Origin: Pelobates cultripes | Taxonomy: Eukaryota; Chordata; Amphibia; Anura; Pelobatidae | Direction of reading: 5' to 3' | Assembly: GCA_933207985.1 (NCBI GenBank) | Contig: OW240914.1 | Location: forward strand, 288,637,143-288,701,142 | DNA length: 64,000 nucleotides | Shown here: positions 63,246 to 64,000 of the stretch, piece after piece | How positions within the stretch are numbered: position 1 is the first letter of the stretch | Layout of the letters: every line of letters begins with the position of its first letter | Notes under the pieces: model-generated | Database searches by the model: none | Told to the model about the DNA's origin: nothing | Seen by the model: the letters and a program-made list of their open reading frames with translations, nothing else | Program-made: the position numbers and the translations under genes

Positions 63246-64000
63246 CCTGATTTTAGCGAATTTCTTCACCATTCGGCACGAAGCAATTCGCAAGTTGATG
63301 CTGGGTTACACTCTCATAGCAGGCTGTTACATTTACTTTTTATTATAGAATGTCTCATACCTAGGTACAAGGAGGATATTTTAACCCTCCACCTCAGACA
63401 AACCGTAAACTCCAGCTAAGAACCAGGATATGTCTAGGCCACTCCCTCTCGATCCTGGACCAGTCCAAATTGCTGCTGTTCAGGCCTAAGGAATTTCATT
63501 CCATGCCACAACTCAGGAGCCTACTGCATAAATTCATGATTACCAACCCCGAGATATGCAGACAGCATGGCAGAATGCAAACTGCATCAACTTACATCTG
63601 TTCACCTTTTAATAAGATTCACATCAGACTAGTGAAGCTGAAATCTCCTAAATTAATAGCTCCAAACCCTCCGAGAAAGCAATTACTTTGTAACCCTTAC
63701 ATCCATCATCTCAATATAACTTTACCAGTTACAATCCAACACACGTTCCACCTTACCACGTCATTACACCGGCACGTTTTCTTCCTTGTCCATTAGCAAA
63801 GACATAACCGAAGGTAGAAGCTGAAACTGTCATGCGCATCATACTGGTAACAACGACATTGTCAGACTCCTCAGCAAACTCCCAGGAAAACCACATTATT
63901 GGTGATACACTTGTTAAGCCTTTTCTAACAGACCTATTCAGGTGGCTAAACTCATTTTGCACGGGAACGGGAAGCCACGTCCATTTCCCACAGTCTTGTA
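63246..64000. other. Unassigned sequence to the window end
   Basis: The open frames at 63470-63796 (+) and 63753-63962 (-) show no recognised domain. It might be the body of the DIRS-type element whose leader precedes it, but I see no supporting motif. Confidence 0.3.

Noticed and set aside
1..64000. CRISPR arrays, bacterial operons, phage or plasmid features
   Set aside because: Introns, DIRS, PLE and LINE content show a eukaryotic genome; the tandem arrays seen are minisatellites without a spacer-repeat pattern.

Overview
The window reads as a repeat-dense, AT-rich vertebrate genome segment, most likely from a frog. I infer this from the repeat mix: five DIRS-type retrotransposon copies, Penelope-like elements (PLEs) with a minimal hammerhead ribozyme motif, CR1/L2-type LINEs with a CTATGTAA-type tail, hAT and Tc1 DNA transposons, LTR elements, and an intron-bearing SPINK-like gene. 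No sequence search was possible, so the taxon is an inference. One assembly gap (355 N) lies at 21972-22326.

The only recognisable host gene is a small secreted Kazal-type (SPINK-like) protease inhibitor on the + strand. It has a TATA box at 40644, a signal-peptide exon at 40728-40773 and a Kazal exon at 61450-61553. Phase arithmetic shows that at least one short exon is missing between them and that the last exon lies further downstream. The ~20.7 kb between the two exons is packed with transposons: a 148-bp hairpin element, an 86-bp hAT MITE, a nearly intact hAT transposon (42.9-48.2 kb), a nearly complete PLE (50.0-53.8 kb), a LINE tail, and a full-length DIRS (55151-60997) with gag, RT/RNase H/methylase-like and tyrosine recombinase genes plus inverted terminal repeats and an internal complementary region.

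Layout left to right: 0-2.2 kb CR1/L2-like LINE; 2.16-2.57 kb foldback; 2.57-3.1 kb antisense L2 RT; 3.2-5.3 kb another LINE split by a solo LTR; 5.36-6.94 kb Tc1 copy; 7.0-7.76 kb solo LTR in an AT microsatellite; 7.8-16.5 kb a minus-strand DIRS (A) split by an LTR element, MITEs, a solo LTR and a hAT 5' piece; 16.97-21.25 kb a PLE with another DIRS (E) inside it; 21.3-22.9 kb an endogenous retrovirus relic; 23.56-25.1 kb DIRS (C); 27.3-28.55 kb solo LTR; 28.7-29.35 kb LTR-like; 29.9-30.6 kb PLE N-terminal piece; 31.7-34.0 kb DIRS (B), then a LINE 3' end; 34.8-36.8 kb MITEs and simple repeats; 36.8-39.5 kb Ty3/Gypsy element with a hairpin-chain MITE in its gag; 40.6-61.6 kb the SPINK-like gene and its TE-filled intron; 62.0-62.6 kb a ~91-bp tandem array.

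Nothing in the window looks like a wholly new multi-gene system. The most interesting items are the PLE with perfect terminal inverted repeats and a minus-strand hammerhead motif, a 490-bp element built almost entirely of consecutive perfect hairpins (with a non-hairpin relative in the same window), an LTR-type insertion with inverted rather than direct ends bracketed by a 5-bp duplication, and the incomplete SPINK-like gene.
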